Notes: a model not told the origin generated them from the sequence alone. Numbered from the stretch's first letter, positions 35,303 to 44,010 are shown. The stretch: 64,000 nucleotides of DNA from an uncultured Lachnospiraceae bacterium (GCA_910580195.1 CAJTWA010000001.1:124001-188000), one strand, 5' to 3'. A program made the numbers and translations.

Positions 35303-37768
35303 ATGCAGAACAAGATGTTTGAAAAAAAGAAGTTCATCCAGGAAATCAAGGACAATGTCAAGAACCTGTACCGCAAGACGCTGGAGGAGGCCTCCCAGCA
35401 GGAAGTTTACCAAGCAGTGTCCCAAGCGGTAAAGGAAGTGATTATCGACCAGTGGCTTGCCACCCAGAAAACTTTTGAAAAGCAAGACCCCAAGATGGTA
35501 TACTACATGTCCATGGAATTCCTGATGGGCCGGGCGTTGGGGAATAACCTGATTAACCTGACTGCATACCAAGAAGTAAAAGAAGCATTGGAAGAAATTG
35601 GATTTGACTTAAACGTCATTGAGGACCAAGAGCCAGACCCGGCGCTGGGCAACGGCGGCCTTGGGCGGCTGGCAGCATGTTTCTTGGAATCCCTTTCTAC
35701 CCTGGGCTACCCGGCGTATGGCTGCGGCATCCGCTACCGCTATGGGCTGTTCCGCCAGAAAATTGAAAATGGTTTCCAGATGGAAGAGCCTGACAACTGG
35801 CTTAAGGACGGCTATCCCTTTGAGATGCGCCGCCCAGAGCATACCTTCCAAGTAAAATTCGGCGGGTATGTCCGTTCCGAAGGCGACGGGTATGGGAAAA
35901 CAAGATTTATCCATGAGGGCTACCAGACTGTCCGCGCCGTGCCTTACGACATGCCGGTGGTAGGCTACAATAACAATATGGTAAACGTTTTAATCGCATG
36001 GGATGCAGAGCCGGAAAATTATTTCGAGCTGGATGCATTTGACAAGGGCGATTATAAGAAGGCTGTGGAGCAGGAAAACCTTGCCCGGAACTTGGTGGAA
36101 GTGCTCTACCCCAACGACAACCATATCCAAGGGAAAGAGCTGCGCTTAAAGCAGCAGTATTTCTTCGTATCCGCCAGCGTACAGCGGGCAGTGGCACGTT
36201 TTAAGAAATACCATGACGACCTGCACAAGCTGCCGGAAAAAGTGGCAATCCAGCTAAACGACACCCACCCAACCGTAGCAGTGGCAGAATTGATGCGTAT
36301 CCTTCTGGATGAGGAAAATATGGAATGGGATGAGGCATGGGAAATTACCAATAAGACCTGCGCATACACCAACCACACCATTATGTCCGAAGCATTGGAA
36401 AAGTGGCCCATTGAAATTTTCTCAAGGCTACTCCCAAGGATTTACCAGATTATTGAGGAAATTAACCGCCGCTTTATCCTTGACATTGAAAAGAAATTCC
36501 CGGGCGACCATTACAAGGTAAAGAAAATGGCGATTATTTACGACGGCCAAGTAAAAATGGCCCACCTTGCCATTGCGGCAGGCTGCTCCGTCAACGGCGT
36601 GGCAAGGCTGCATACGGAAATCCTGAAAAATCAGGAACTCCATGAATTTTACCAGATGTTCCCAGAGAAATTTAACAATAAGACCAACGGGATTACCCAG
36701 AGAAGGTTCCTCTACCACGGCAACCCGCTGCTGGCAGAATGGGTCAATAAGTACATTGGGAATGACTGGGTTACAGACCTGCCCCACCTTTCCAAGCTGG
36801 CTGTTTACGCAGACGATGCCAAGGCACAGCAGGAATTTATGAACATCAAATACCAGAACAAGCTGCGCCTTGCAGCCTATATCCGCAAGCACAATGGGAT
36901 TAACGTGGATCCCCGGTCCATTTTCGACGTGCAGGTAAAACGGCTCCATGAGTACAAACGGCAGCTTTTAAATATCCTGCATGTGATGTACCTCTATAAT
37001 AAGATCAAAGAGCACCCGGAAATGGATTTCTACCCAAGGACATTTATCTTCGGGGCAAAGGCAGCGGCAGGCTACCGGATTGCAAAGCTTACCATTAAGC
37101 TGATTAACAGCGTGGCGGAAGTCATCAATAACGACGCTTCCATCAATGGGAAACTGAAAGTGGTATTTATTGAAGATTACAAGGTATCCACGGCAGAATG
37201 GATTTTTGCGGCGGCAGACGTGTCCGAGCAGATTTCCACCGCAAGCAAAGAGGCTTCTGGGACCGGGAACATGAAATTTATGTTAAACGGTGCTGTTACC
37301 CTCGGTACCATGGATGGGGCAAATGTGGAAATCGTAGAGGAAGTAGGGGAAGAAAATGCATTTATCTTTGGCATGAGCTCCCAAGAAGTCATTGACCATG
37401 AGCAGAAACGGGATTATGACCCCATGCAGATTTTCAACAGCGACCAAGACATCCGCCAAGTGCTGATGCAGCTGATTAATGGGATGTATTCCAAGAACGA
37501 TTCTGAATTGTTCCGCCCGCTGTATAATTCCCTGCTGAATACGCAGGATACCCAGTATGCGGATACTTATTTCATCCTGAAGGATTTCCGCTCTTATGCA
37601 GAGGCGCAGGAACGGGTAGAGCAGGCGTACCGGGATGAGAAACGGTGGGCAAAGATGGCGATGCTCAATACGGCCCATGCTGGGAAGTTTACTTCTGACC
37701 GGACAATCCAGCAGTATGTGGATGATATCTGGCATTTGGATAAAGTGAAGGTGGAAATGCCGGAATAA
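35303..37768 (+). CDS. glgP: Glycogen/maltodextrin phosphorylase
   Basis: It releases glucose 1-phosphate from alpha-1,4-glucans. The PLP-binding lysine lies in SGTGNMKFMLNGAVTLGTMDGANVE. Other family landmarks are DPALGNGGLGRLAACF, QLNDTHPTVAVAELMR and KRLHEYKRQLLN. It has 821 residues, the family norm. ATG 35303 follows AAGGAGA; the in-frame ATGs from 35234 overlap ileS. It may be co-transcribed with ileS. Regulation is not visible. Confidence 0.96.
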   Translation: MQNKMFEKKKFIQEIKDNVKNLYRKTLEEASQQEVYQAVSQAVKEVIIDQWLATQKTFEKQDPKMVYYMSMEFLMGRALGNNLINLTAYQEVKEALEEIGFDLNVIEDQEPDPALGNGGLGRLAACFLESLSTLGYPAYGCGIRYRYGLFRQKIENGFQMEEPDNWLKDGYPFEMRRPEHTFQVKFGGYVRSEGDGYGKTRFIHEGYQTVRAVPYDMPVVGYNNNMVNVLIAWDAEPENYFELDAFDKGDYKKAVEQENLARNLVEVLYPNDNHIQGKELRLKQQYFFVSASVQRAVARFKKYHDDLHKLPEKVAIQLNDTHPTVAVAELMRILLDEENMEWDEAWEITNKTCAYTNHTIMSEALEKWPIEIFSRLLPRIYQIIEEINRRFILDIEKKFPGDHYKVKKMAIIYDGQVKMAHLAIAAGCSVNGVARLHTEILKNQELHEFYQMFPEKFNNKTNGITQRRFLYHGNPLLAEWVNKYIGNDWVTDLPHLSKLAVYADDAKAQQEFMNIKYQNKLRLAAYIRKHNGINVDPRSIFDVQVKRLHEYKRQLLNILHVMYLYNKIKEHPEMDFYPRTFIFGAKAAAGYRIAKLTIKLINSVAEVINNDASINGKLKVVFIEDYKVSTAEWIFAAADVSEQISTASKEASGTGNMKFMLNGAVTLGTMDGANVEIVEEVGEENAFIFGMSSQEVIDHEQKRDYDPMQIFNSDQDIRQVLMQLINGMYSKNDSELFRPLYNSLLNTQDTQYADTYFILKDFRSYAEAQERVEQAYRDEKRWAKMAMLNTAHAGKFTSDRTIQQYVDDIWHLDKVKVEMPE

Positions 37769-37796
37769 AAATTGATAGGATATAAATGCAGATTGG

Positions 37797-37833
37797 CCCT
37801 GCCTTTTCCCTGTATATGGGGGAGGGGCAGGGA
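37797..37833 (+). terminator. Hairpin after glgP
   Basis: CCCTGCC pairs with GGCAGGG around an inner CCC/GGG. The following A/T-rich tract has few Ts. Confidence 0.45.
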
Positions 37834-38079
37834 AATTGAATTTATTCCATTACGGGTTTGATACCTGCGGCTTGCGGCGTCCTGAAGGAGGGGGCTAGAG
37901 CCAGGTATCCTGTAGCTTGCTGTGTGGGGTTCATTTTTTCATAGGTGGATACACTGCTGCTTGCAGTGTTCTGGGAAAAGAAACTAAGGGAGGGGTGCCA
38001 AGGTGTTTGTGGCGGGGTGGTTCATATTAGCGTTGCAATAGATAGGGAGGGAAGGAAGAGGGGGGCTTTGGGGGCGGAC
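37834..38079. other. Intergenic stretch with no recognised gene
   Basis: No ORF with a ribosome-binding site or family motif. The stretch contains GGATACACTGCTGCTTGCAGTG, a small inverted repeat, and runs into fold-back element C. The positions of the repeat are about 37947-37968. Confidence 0.5.
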
Positions 38080-38259
38080 GGCAATTCCGGGCGGCCCTTC
38101 CCTACACAAACTGGGCAACGTTCCGGCGAACTAACTGCTAACTGCAACTAAGGGCCTCAGGAAAGCCTTCGGCCCTAAGTTTCCGTAAGCAGTGGATTTC
38201 GCCTCCACTAAGGGCGCCCATGAAATGTTTGCTTAGGGGAAGGGCCGCCCGGAATTGCC
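38080..38259 (-). repeat. 180-base fold-back element, copy C (full)
   Basis: Perfect 23-base outer inverted repeat (GGCAATTCCGGGCGGCCC at the left). Inner stem ACTTAGGGCC/GGCCCTTAGT on the minus strand, with stem bases changed on both sides compared with copies A and E. Confidence 0.9.
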
Positions 38260-38500
38260 TGTGTATTGGAAGCTGCCGTAAGGTGAGAAATGTTTGCAAT
38301 GCCGTGGGGAAGGGCTGCCCGGGATTGCCTGTGTATTGGAAGCTGCCGTAAGGTGAGAAATGTTTGCAATGCCGTGGGGAAGGGCGTCTGGGATTGCTTG
38401 TGTATTGGAAACGGTTTACGGTAGTGCGAGGAAAGGTATTGGATGGAAAGATTGCCTTTGTATTGGAAATAGTTTATCGTAGTGCGAGGAAAGGTATTGG
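38260..38500. repeat. Tandem repeats on the tail of element C
   Basis: Two units of 70 and 69 bases begin with GTGTATTGGAAGCTGCCGTA (38261, 38331) and repeat the element's last ~20 bases. About 58-base units at 38400 and 38459 follow, each ending in GAGGAAAGGTATTGGATGG. The last of these supplies the ribosome-binding site and ATG of the lipoprotein gene. Confidence 0.85.
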
Positions 38501-39490
38501 ATGGAAAAAAGGAAAGCACAGAGATTTTGCAAGAAGAGAACTTTAATATTGCTGGCTGTGGGATTGATGGGCAGCGTGGGGCTGGCAGGGTGCCAGAACA
38601 AGGAGGCGCAGGAAAACCAGAAGGCTTACCGGCAGCTTGGGATTAATAAGATGGAAGAGGGCAGTTATGAGGAGGCGGCGGAATCTTTCCAGAAGGCCTT
38701 GGACCAGTCTGAAGCGGTGGTAGGGGATATGGAGATTGATATCTGCTATTACAAGGCGGCTGCACAGTATAAGGCTGGGGATGCCAAAGGCGCGCTTACT
38801 ACTTGCAAGGCTTTGGTCGATTATGATAAAGGGAATTATAAGGCCTATTACTTGCGGGGCTGTATTTACCAGATGGAAGAGGAACGGGAACGTGCCATGA
38901 AGGATTACCGGAAAGCATTTGAAACCAGCGGAAATGACTTTTCGCTCTATGTTGCTGTATATGAAAACCTGAAAAATGCTGGGTGGGATTCCGAGGCAGG
39001 GGAAGTCTTAGAGGCTGCGTCGGGCTTGAAGGCAGATAAGCCGGAGGAGCACCGGGAACTGGGGCGCATTTATCTGTTGCAGGAGGATTATGAAAGCGCA
39101 AGGAAGGAACTGGATCAGGCAATCAACCAGAAGGATGTGAAAGCATTGCTGTATATGGCCCAGGCCTATGAAGCCGAGGGGGATACGGCGCAGGCAGATG
39201 CGCTGTATGAAAGCTATATTTCCCAGAATAATTCCGATGTGTCCACGCTGGCAGCCATGGGGGACGCACAGATGCGGGCAGGGAAATATAAAGAAGCGCT
39301 GGGGTTTTACCAGCAGGCATTGTCCGTGGAGAACCCGCCCAATGAGCAGCAGCTTCGGCGCAATGAGATTATTGCCTGTGAGCAGATGCTGGATTTTGAA
39401 GCGGCGAAAGAAAAAATGGTAGCTTACCGGAAGGATTTCCCGGAGGATACGGACGCTGAACGGGAATACATATTCCTGCAGACCCGGTAA
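38501..39490 (+). CDS. TPR-repeat lipoprotein
   Basis: 329 residues. Basic N-terminus, hydrophobic core and lipobox VGLAGC, so it is anchored on the outer face of the membrane. About seven tetratricopeptide repeats follow (YRQLGINKMEEGSYEEAAESF, YYLRGCIYQMEEERERAMKDY, LLYMAQAYEAEGDTAQADAL, GDAQMRAGKYKEALGFYQQAL, each within ~34 residues). Probably a scaffold for an envelope complex; no partner is evident. GAGGAAAGG precedes the ATG and is present twice because of a tandem duplication. Confidence 0.88.
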   Translation: MEKRKAQRFCKKRTLILLAVGLMGSVGLAGCQNKEAQENQKAYRQLGINKMEEGSYEEAAESFQKALDQSEAVVGDMEIDICYYKAAAQYKAGDAKGALTTCKALVDYDKGNYKAYYLRGCIYQMEEERERAMKDYRKAFETSGNDFSLYVAVYENLKNAGWDSEAGEVLEAASGLKADKPEEHRELGRIYLLQEDYESARKELDQAINQKDVKALLYMAQAYEAEGDTAQADALYESYISQNNSDVSTLAAMGDAQMRAGKYKEALGFYQQALSVENPPNEQQLRRNEIIACEQMLDFEAAKEKMVAYRKDFPEDTDAEREYIFLQTR

Positions 39491-39590
39491 AAAGGGAGAA
39501 AAGAAAATGCGGGGCAGTCAGGCGTCAGCACCACCCTATCATAATTATTCTTGTAAAAGGGAAGAAAAGAAAATGCGGGGCAGTCAGGAG
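39489..39590 (+). repeat. Direct repeat before the AAA/PD-(D/E)XK gene
   Basis: About 33 bases containing GAAAATGCGGGGCAGTCAGG occur at 39489-39522 and again at about 39555-39588. The second copy provides the AGGAGG of the downstream gene. Confidence 0.75.
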
Positions 39591-39597
39591 GATGCAG

Positions 39598-41211
39598 ATG
39601 GGAATTTATTTCAACAGTGAAACACCGTATACGCTTTATAAAAATGAAACGAAAAAGCCATATTTTGTAGATAAATCCCTGCTGCTGGAGGAATTGTTCC
39701 CCCTTGTGGAGGAAGGGGGCAATTATATCTGCATTACCCGTCCCCGGCGGTTTGGGAAAACGGTCATGGCAAATATGGTTGCGTCCTTTTTTTCCAAGGC
39801 GAAGGATGCTGCGGATATTTTTGACAGTTTGGCAATCAGCAGGGATGTCAGGTATCAGGAATTCAGGAACCAGTATGGGGTTATCCATATCAGTTTCAGC
39901 GATATTTCCGGCCAGTGCACTTCTTACCGGGAGTATATTGGGCGGATTGAACGGCGGCTGGTGAAGGACTTAAGGAAAGCATTTCCAGATGCAGAACTGG
40001 AGCAAGGAGAGCCTGCGGTGGACGCATTGATGGAGATATTTGCAGAGGACAGCAGCCAGCGGTTTATTTTCGTGTTGGACGAGTGGGATTTTCTATTCCA
40101 CCAGAATTTTGCCACGGAAGAGGAGAAGCGGGAGTACCTGACGTTTTTAAGGAGCCTTTTAAAAGACAGGCCTTATGTGCTGCTTGCCTATATGACGGGG
40201 ATTTTGCCGATTGCAAAGTATTCCAGCGGGTCGGAGCTGAATATGTTTGTGGAATTTACTATGGGAAAGTCACAAGCATTTTGCAATTATTTTGGTTTTA
40301 CCCAGACAGAAGTAGATGATTTATACAAAAAATACCTAGCGGTGTGTGAGGAACCTCATGTTACGAGGGAAGGGCTGAGGGATTGGTATAATGGCTACCA
40401 TATTGCTTCTGGTGAGCGCGTATATAATCCACGCTCTGTGGTGCATGCTTTGCGGTATAATGATTTGGCAAGTTACTGGACCAATTCCGGGCCTTATGAT
40501 GAAATTTTCTATTATATTGAAAATAACGTAGCAGCAGTACGGGAAGATTTGGCATTGATGGTGTCCGGTGTGCCAGTGCCGGTAAAGCCCCGGGAATATG
40601 CGGCAGTTTCCATGGAACGAAAGACCCGGGATGAAATATTTTCCGCCATGGTGGTCTATGGCTTCTTAAGCTATGAAAATGGGAAAGTCCGTATCCCCAA
40701 TAAGGAACTGATGGATAAATTTGATGAAATGCTGCAAAAGGAAGAGGCGTTAGGCTACGTCTACCGCCTAGCCAAGGAATCCAGCCGTATGCTGGAGGCT
40801 ACGTTGGCGGGCGACACCGATACCATGGCCGAAATTCTGGAGCTTTTCCACGATACGGAAACGCCCCTCCTCTGCTATAACCATGAAACAGAATTGACGG
40901 CAGTTGTCAATTTGGCCTATTTGGCTGCAAGGGACTGTTACCGGGTGGAGCGGGAGGATAAGGCAGGGATTGGCTACGTAGATTTCATTTTTTATCCAGA
41001 AGCAGACAAAAGCGCAGACTGCATCCTACTAGAACTGAAAGTAGACAAAAGCCCGGAGGAGGCCATAAAGCAGATAAAGGAACGGAAATATGATTTGCGG
41101 TTCCGGGCAAAGCCGGGGGAGAAGCCCAAATATACAGGGCGGATTCTGGCGGTAGGCATTGGCTACGGGAAAGGGCACAAAAAGCATAGGTGCAAAGTGG
41201 AGGTGCTGTAG
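39598..41211 (+). CDS. AAA-ATPase-like / PD-(D/E)XK nuclease protein (DUF1703 type)
   Basis: 537 residues. An N-terminal AAA-like domain with ITRPRRFGKTVMANM (P-loop variant) and FIFVLDEWD (Walker B), then a helical middle, and a C-terminal PD-(D/E)XK fold with GYVDFIFYP...CILLELKVDKS (D and ExK). Such proteins are abundant multi-copy genes in gut Clostridia and Bacteroidetes. Mobile or defence-related roles are suspected but unproven. ATG 39598 has AGGAGG 6 bases before it; 39592 is too close. Confidence 0.88.
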   Translation: MGIYFNSETPYTLYKNETKKPYFVDKSLLLEELFPLVEEGGNYICITRPRRFGKTVMANMVASFFSKAKDAADIFDSLAISRDVRYQEFRNQYGVIHISFSDISGQCTSYREYIGRIERRLVKDLRKAFPDAELEQGEPAVDALMEIFAEDSSQRFIFVLDEWDFLFHQNFATEEEKREYLTFLRSLLKDRPYVLLAYMTGILPIAKYSSGSELNMFVEFTMGKSQAFCNYFGFTQTEVDDLYKKYLAVCEEPHVTREGLRDWYNGYHIASGERVYNPRSVVHALRYNDLASYWTNSGPYDEIFYYIENNVAAVREDLALMVSGVPVPVKPREYAAVSMERKTRDEIFSAMVVYGFLSYENGKVRIPNKELMDKFDEMLQKEEALGYVYRLAKESSRMLEATLAGDTDTMAEILELFHDTETPLLCYNHETELTAVVNLAYLAARDCYRVEREDKAGIGYVDFIFYPEADKSADCILLELKVDKSPEEAIKQIKERKYDLRFRAKPGEKPKYTGRILAVGIGYGKGHKKHRCKVEVL

Positions 41212-41346
41212 GAGGGGAAGGCTTTGCCATCATCTGGTGCTATTATGGGAAAATGGCAGATAATGTTTCAGGCTGTTTGGGTAATTTGGCACCGGAAAGA
41301 ACATGGGAAGGGCATTTATGGGCTTAGCTGTGCCCATATGCGTGCT

Positions 41347-41385
41347 GGCACTGCCAATAGGAGGGATATTTGGCAGTGCCTTTTT
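41347..41385 (+). terminator. Intrinsic terminator after the AAA/PD-(D/E)XK gene
   Basis: Perfect 11-bp stem GGCACTGCCAA / TTGGCAGTGCC followed by TTTTT. Its T-run overlaps the end of the convergent LacI-type gene. Confidence 0.92.
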
Positions 41386-42379
41386 ACAGCCTCCTGCAAG
41401 ACTGGCGTTTTACCAGCCTGCATGGAAGCTGTATTTTCATAGCCGTTGCGGGCTGTGTTTTCAGGATATTGTATACAATATTTGCCCCAAAATTCCCCAT
41501 GTCATAAGCTGGGGCATGGATGGTAGTCAGCGGCGGGGCAGTGAAGGCAGACAAACTGGTATCGTCAAACCCCATCAGGGAAATATCCTCCGGCACCCGG
41601 ATGCCCTTTGCCGTCAAAGCCCGGAGTGCGCCAATGGCAATGGGGTCGCTGGAGGCAATCAGGGCAGTGGGCAGATTGCCGTTCTTTAGCATCTCTTCCA
41701 TCATCTGGAACCCAGATTCCACCGTAAAAGCCCCCTCCATAATAAATTCCCTGCAGCCCAGCCCATTTTTTTCGCAGTATTCTAAGAAAAGGCTTTTCCG
41801 GGTATCTGGAAACAGCGTCCCGTCTGCAAGGTATTCTTTTCCGCTTAAAAACCCAATTTTCCTATGCCCCAAATCCGTCAGGTAAGTAAGCCCGGTATGC
41901 ATGGCATGTGCAAAATCCAGCGTAATTGTGGAAACGGCGATGTCGTCCACCGGCATGTCCAGAAAAATAATGCTGGAGGTAAGTTCCCGGAACTGCTGGA
42001 TTTCACCGCTGCTGAATTTCCCCACGCAGACGAGGGAGTCTACCTGCTTTAAAGCGTCCATATAGTTTACGTCGGCTTTGTAGGTGCGCACCACATGGAT
42101 GCAGTTCTGCATACAGAAATCCTCAATCCCTTGGCGGATGAGCAGGTAATAATTGTCCTCCAGTTCCTGCTGGGGGGAAAACCACTGGACGATGCCAAGG
42201 GTATAGGCTGATTTGCTGGATGCACGGGATTTTTTCTTGTAGTTTAGGCTGTGGGCGGTGTCTAAAACCTTCTGGCGGGTTTCGGGTGAAACGTTCAGCG
42301 TGGTGTCGTTGTTTAAAATTCTGGAAACAGTGGCGGGGGAAACCCCGGCGGACACTGCGATGTCTTTGATGGTTGTCAT
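41384..42379 (-). CDS. LacI/GalR-family transcriptional repressor
   Basis: 331 residues from ATG 42379 (GGAGGAATCT upstream; the longer frame runs through element D). N-terminal LacI HTH (TTIKDIAVSAGVSPATVSRI with hinge TLNVSPETRQKVLDTAHSL) and a periplasmic-binding-protein-like sugar domain (LGHRKIGFLSG, LMGFDDTSLSAFTAPPLTTI). A perfect 20-base palindrome lies beside its own promoter, and the same TTTACTAAA half-site flanks the galK promoter 5 kb away. Control of galactose genes is therefore likely (inference). It resembles GalR/LacR-type repressors. Confidence 0.92.
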   Translation of the reverse strand: MTTIKDIAVSAGVSPATVSRILNNDTTLNVSPETRQKVLDTAHSLNYKKKSRASSKSAYTLGIVQWFSPQQELEDNYYLLIRQGIEDFCMQNCIHVVRTYKADVNYMDALKQVDSLVCVGKFSSGEIQQFRELTSSIIFLDMPVDDIAVSTITLDFAHAMHTGLTYLTDLGHRKIGFLSGKEYLADGTLFPDTRKSLFLEYCEKNGLGCREFIMEGAFTVESGFQMMEEMLKNGNLPTALIASSDPIAIGALRALTAKGIRVPEDISLMGFDDTSLSAFTAPPLTTIHAPAYDMGNFGANIVYNILKTQPATAMKIQLPCRLVKRQSCRRL

Positions 42380-42539
42380 AGATTCCTCCGTGGTATTGGG
42401 TATTATGTTTCGTGTTGGGTGAGCCTTTGGGGGGGCGGTAGTTTTCAATGTATTCTGGTGAGGAAAATGGGGTCTTTGGGGGTGGATGGCAGTTTTTGGT
42501 GTTTTCTGGTGAGGAAAGTGGGGGTTTTTGGGGGCGGAC

Positions 42540-42719
42540 GGCAATTCCGGGCGGCTCTTCCTCACACAAACTGGGCAACGTTCCGGCGAACTAACTGCTA
42601 ACTCCGGCTAAGGAACTCAGGAAAGCCGACCTTCCTAAGTCTACGTAAGCAGTGGATTTCGCTTCCACTAAGGGCGCCCATGAACCGTTTGCTTAGAGGA
42701 AGAGCCGCCCGGAATTGCC
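42540..42719 (-). repeat. 180-base fold-back element, copy D (full), in the repressor's 5' leader
   Basis: The outer inverted repeat is perfect over 24 bases; CTCTT/AAGAG here replaces CCCTT/AAGGG of copy C on both arms. It lies between the repressor's promoter and start codon. Confidence 0.9.
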
Positions 42720-42764
42720 TGTGTATTGGAATTATACCGGTTTGCTAAGGTTTGCTATGGGTTT

Positions 42765-42793
42765 AGTATAGCAAAAAATTACCGAAAAGTGAA
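42765..42793 (-). promoter_or_regulatory. Promoter of the LacI-type repressor
   Basis: Minus strand TTCACT (42793-42788), 17 bases, TATACT (42770-42765). The leader of about 385 bases includes element D. Confidence 0.6.
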
Positions 42794-42799
42794 CTATAT

Positions 42800-42819
42800 T
42801 TTTAGTAAATTTACTAAAA
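42800..42819. promoter_or_regulatory. LacI-type operator (perfect 20-base palindrome)
   Basis: TTTTAGTAAATTTACTAAAA, immediately upstream of the repressor's -35 box. It contains the half-site TTTACTAAA that is repeated at the galK promoter. Confidence 0.75.
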
Positions 42820-42903
42820 TTGAATGTTTTATTGGCTTTTCTCTATGATTTGTTGTATAAAGAATGGTTGTAGGTATTGCCAGTAAAAGTCTGGACATAC
42901 TAA

Positions 42904-42936
42904 AAATGCAACCTTTTGCGCACAAAGGTTGCATTT
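42904..42936. repeat. Left recombination site of the inversion switch
   Basis: Perfect 13-base arms (AAATGCAACCTTT and its complement) flank the asymmetric 7-base spacer TGCGCAC, the layout of a tyrosine-recombinase crossover site. On the minus strand the hairpin is followed by TTTTTAG, so it also forms a terminator for transcripts leaving the segment leftward. Its inverted partner is at 44011-44041. Confidence 0.8.
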
Positions 42937-42958
42937 CTACATCTTATATATCGACCCA

Positions 42959-42987
42959 ATGATAAAATACTTTATAGCATATTTCAA
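42959..42987 (-). promoter_or_regulatory. Outward-facing promoter inside the invertible segment
   Basis: Minus strand TTGAAA (42987-42982), 17 bases, TATCAT (42964-42959), within AT-rich DNA. The start would be about 16 bases before the left site. In this orientation it points away from the adhesin; after inversion it would point at it. Confidence 0.65.
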
Positions 42988-43041
42988 AAATCTTCCAAAA
43001 ATTTAAAGTTTTCCATTTCTCTTCCTAAGAGCCGATACCTA

Positions 43042-43222
43042 GCCGTTCTGGGAAGTGCCCCCTCCCCTGCAAACCATTCAGGGACGCTTTTAATGGAGGT
43101 GAAATCCACTGCTTACGAAGACTTAGTGATGAAGGCTTTCCTGAATCACTTAGTCGTAGTTGGCAGTTAGTTCACCGGAATGTTGTCCCGTTTGCAGGGG
43201 AGGGGGCACTTCCCAGAACGGC
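43042..43222 (+). repeat. 180-base fold-back element, copy E (full)
   Basis: Perfect outer inverted repeat of 33 bases (GCCGTTCTGGGAAGTGCC at the left). The inner stem AGTGAT/ATCACT and GGGAC/GTCCC differ from other copies yet stay paired. It lies inside the invertible segment, downstream of the recombinase gene. Confidence 0.9.
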
Positions 43223-43321
43223 GTCCCCCGCCAGTACCTAATGTCCTTTTAACGGCGTCCCCCGCCAGTAAGTACCTAATGTCCCCAGAATGGCGTCCCC
43301 CGCCAGTAAGTACCTAATCCC
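43217..43321. repeat. Three ~36-base tandem repeats on the tail of element E
   Basis: Each unit contains GGCGTCCCCCGCCAGTA and ACCTAAT; the first starts with the last bases of element E. The units carry small GGCG/CGCC inverted repeats. Confidence 0.85.
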
Positions 43322-43336
43322 CCCAAAACGCACCCC

Positions 43337-43918
43337 TTACAAATTTATCCTCTGAAACACATCATCCTTATCATCCTGCTCAATACAAAGATACCTCTTC
43401 GTAATCTGATAAGAAGAATGGTTAAAAATATCCATAATCAATGCCGGCTGCGTCCCATTTTTCCAAGCATGGTACCCAAAAGTCTTCCGCAGTGAATGGC
43501 AGCTCACATGCTCCGGCAAATGCGCATAGACAGCAGCCTTCTTAATAATCCGGTACGCTTGGTACCTGCTGATTGGATACCCCTTCTTTTTCTGGCTCCC
43601 AAACAGGTAATCCGTCCCCTGCCCCGGCCTTTGCACCTGCCTTAAGGCCTCTAACGTTTCCCTTACCACATGGTTTAACGCAATCACGGCTTCTTTCCCC
43701 GTTTTCTGCTCAACCAAGTATAAATGGGAATGGTATCTCCCCATCCCCCAGTCATACACCATATCCCAAGTAATTTTCAAAATATCCCCAATCCGCAGCG
43801 CAGTGTTGAGCCCCAAAATAATCATGGCATAATTCCGCGGGTTCGGCTGCTGTGAAAGGTAATAATCCTTGAATTCTTCCAGCTGCTTCCGCTGCCGGAT
43901 AGGCTGTGTCTTGCTCAT
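43337..43918 (-). CDS. FimB/FimE-sized tyrosine recombinase (putative invertase)
   Basis: 193 residues from ATG 43918 (AAGGAGGAA upstream). It has the complete catalytic set: Arg42 in LNTALRIGDIL, Lys72 in QKTGKE, His141/Arg144 in CHSLRKTFG, His167 in FNHSSYQ and Tyr176 in TKRYL. The N-terminal SAM-like core-binding domain of XerC or phage integrases is missing, as in FimB/FimE. It lies within inverted crossover-like sites at 42904 and 44011, so DNA inversion rather than phage integration is the probable job. The longer frame to 43975 lacks a ribosome-binding site. Confidence 0.9.
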   Translation of the reverse strand: MSKTQPIRQRKQLEEFKDYYLSQQPNPRNYAMIILGLNTALRIGDILKITWDMVYDWGMGRYHSHLYLVEQKTGKEAVIALNHVVRETLEALRQVQRPGQGTDYLFGSQKKKGYPISRYQAYRIIKKAAVYAHLPEHVSCHSLRKTFGYHAWKNGTQPALIMDIFNHSSYQITKRYLCIEQDDKDDVFQRINL

Positions 43919-44010
43919 AGCAAATTCCTCCTTTTTTCTGTCCATTCTATTCCTCCGCTGCCGAAAAGTCGACAAATTTTACCAATGGGAAGGTGGCGGC
44001 ATAGCTGTGA

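Noticed and set aside
41224..41442. 72-codon plus-strand frame after the AAA/PD-(D/E)XK gene
   Set aside because: It crosses the strong terminator at 41347-41385 and overlaps the convergent repressor. It has no family motif.
43337..43975. Phage or ICE integrase marking a prophage
   Set aside because: No structural, replication or lysis genes lie nearby. The protein lacks the N-terminal core-binding domain, and its flanking sites are inverted rather than direct, so an invertase is the better reading.
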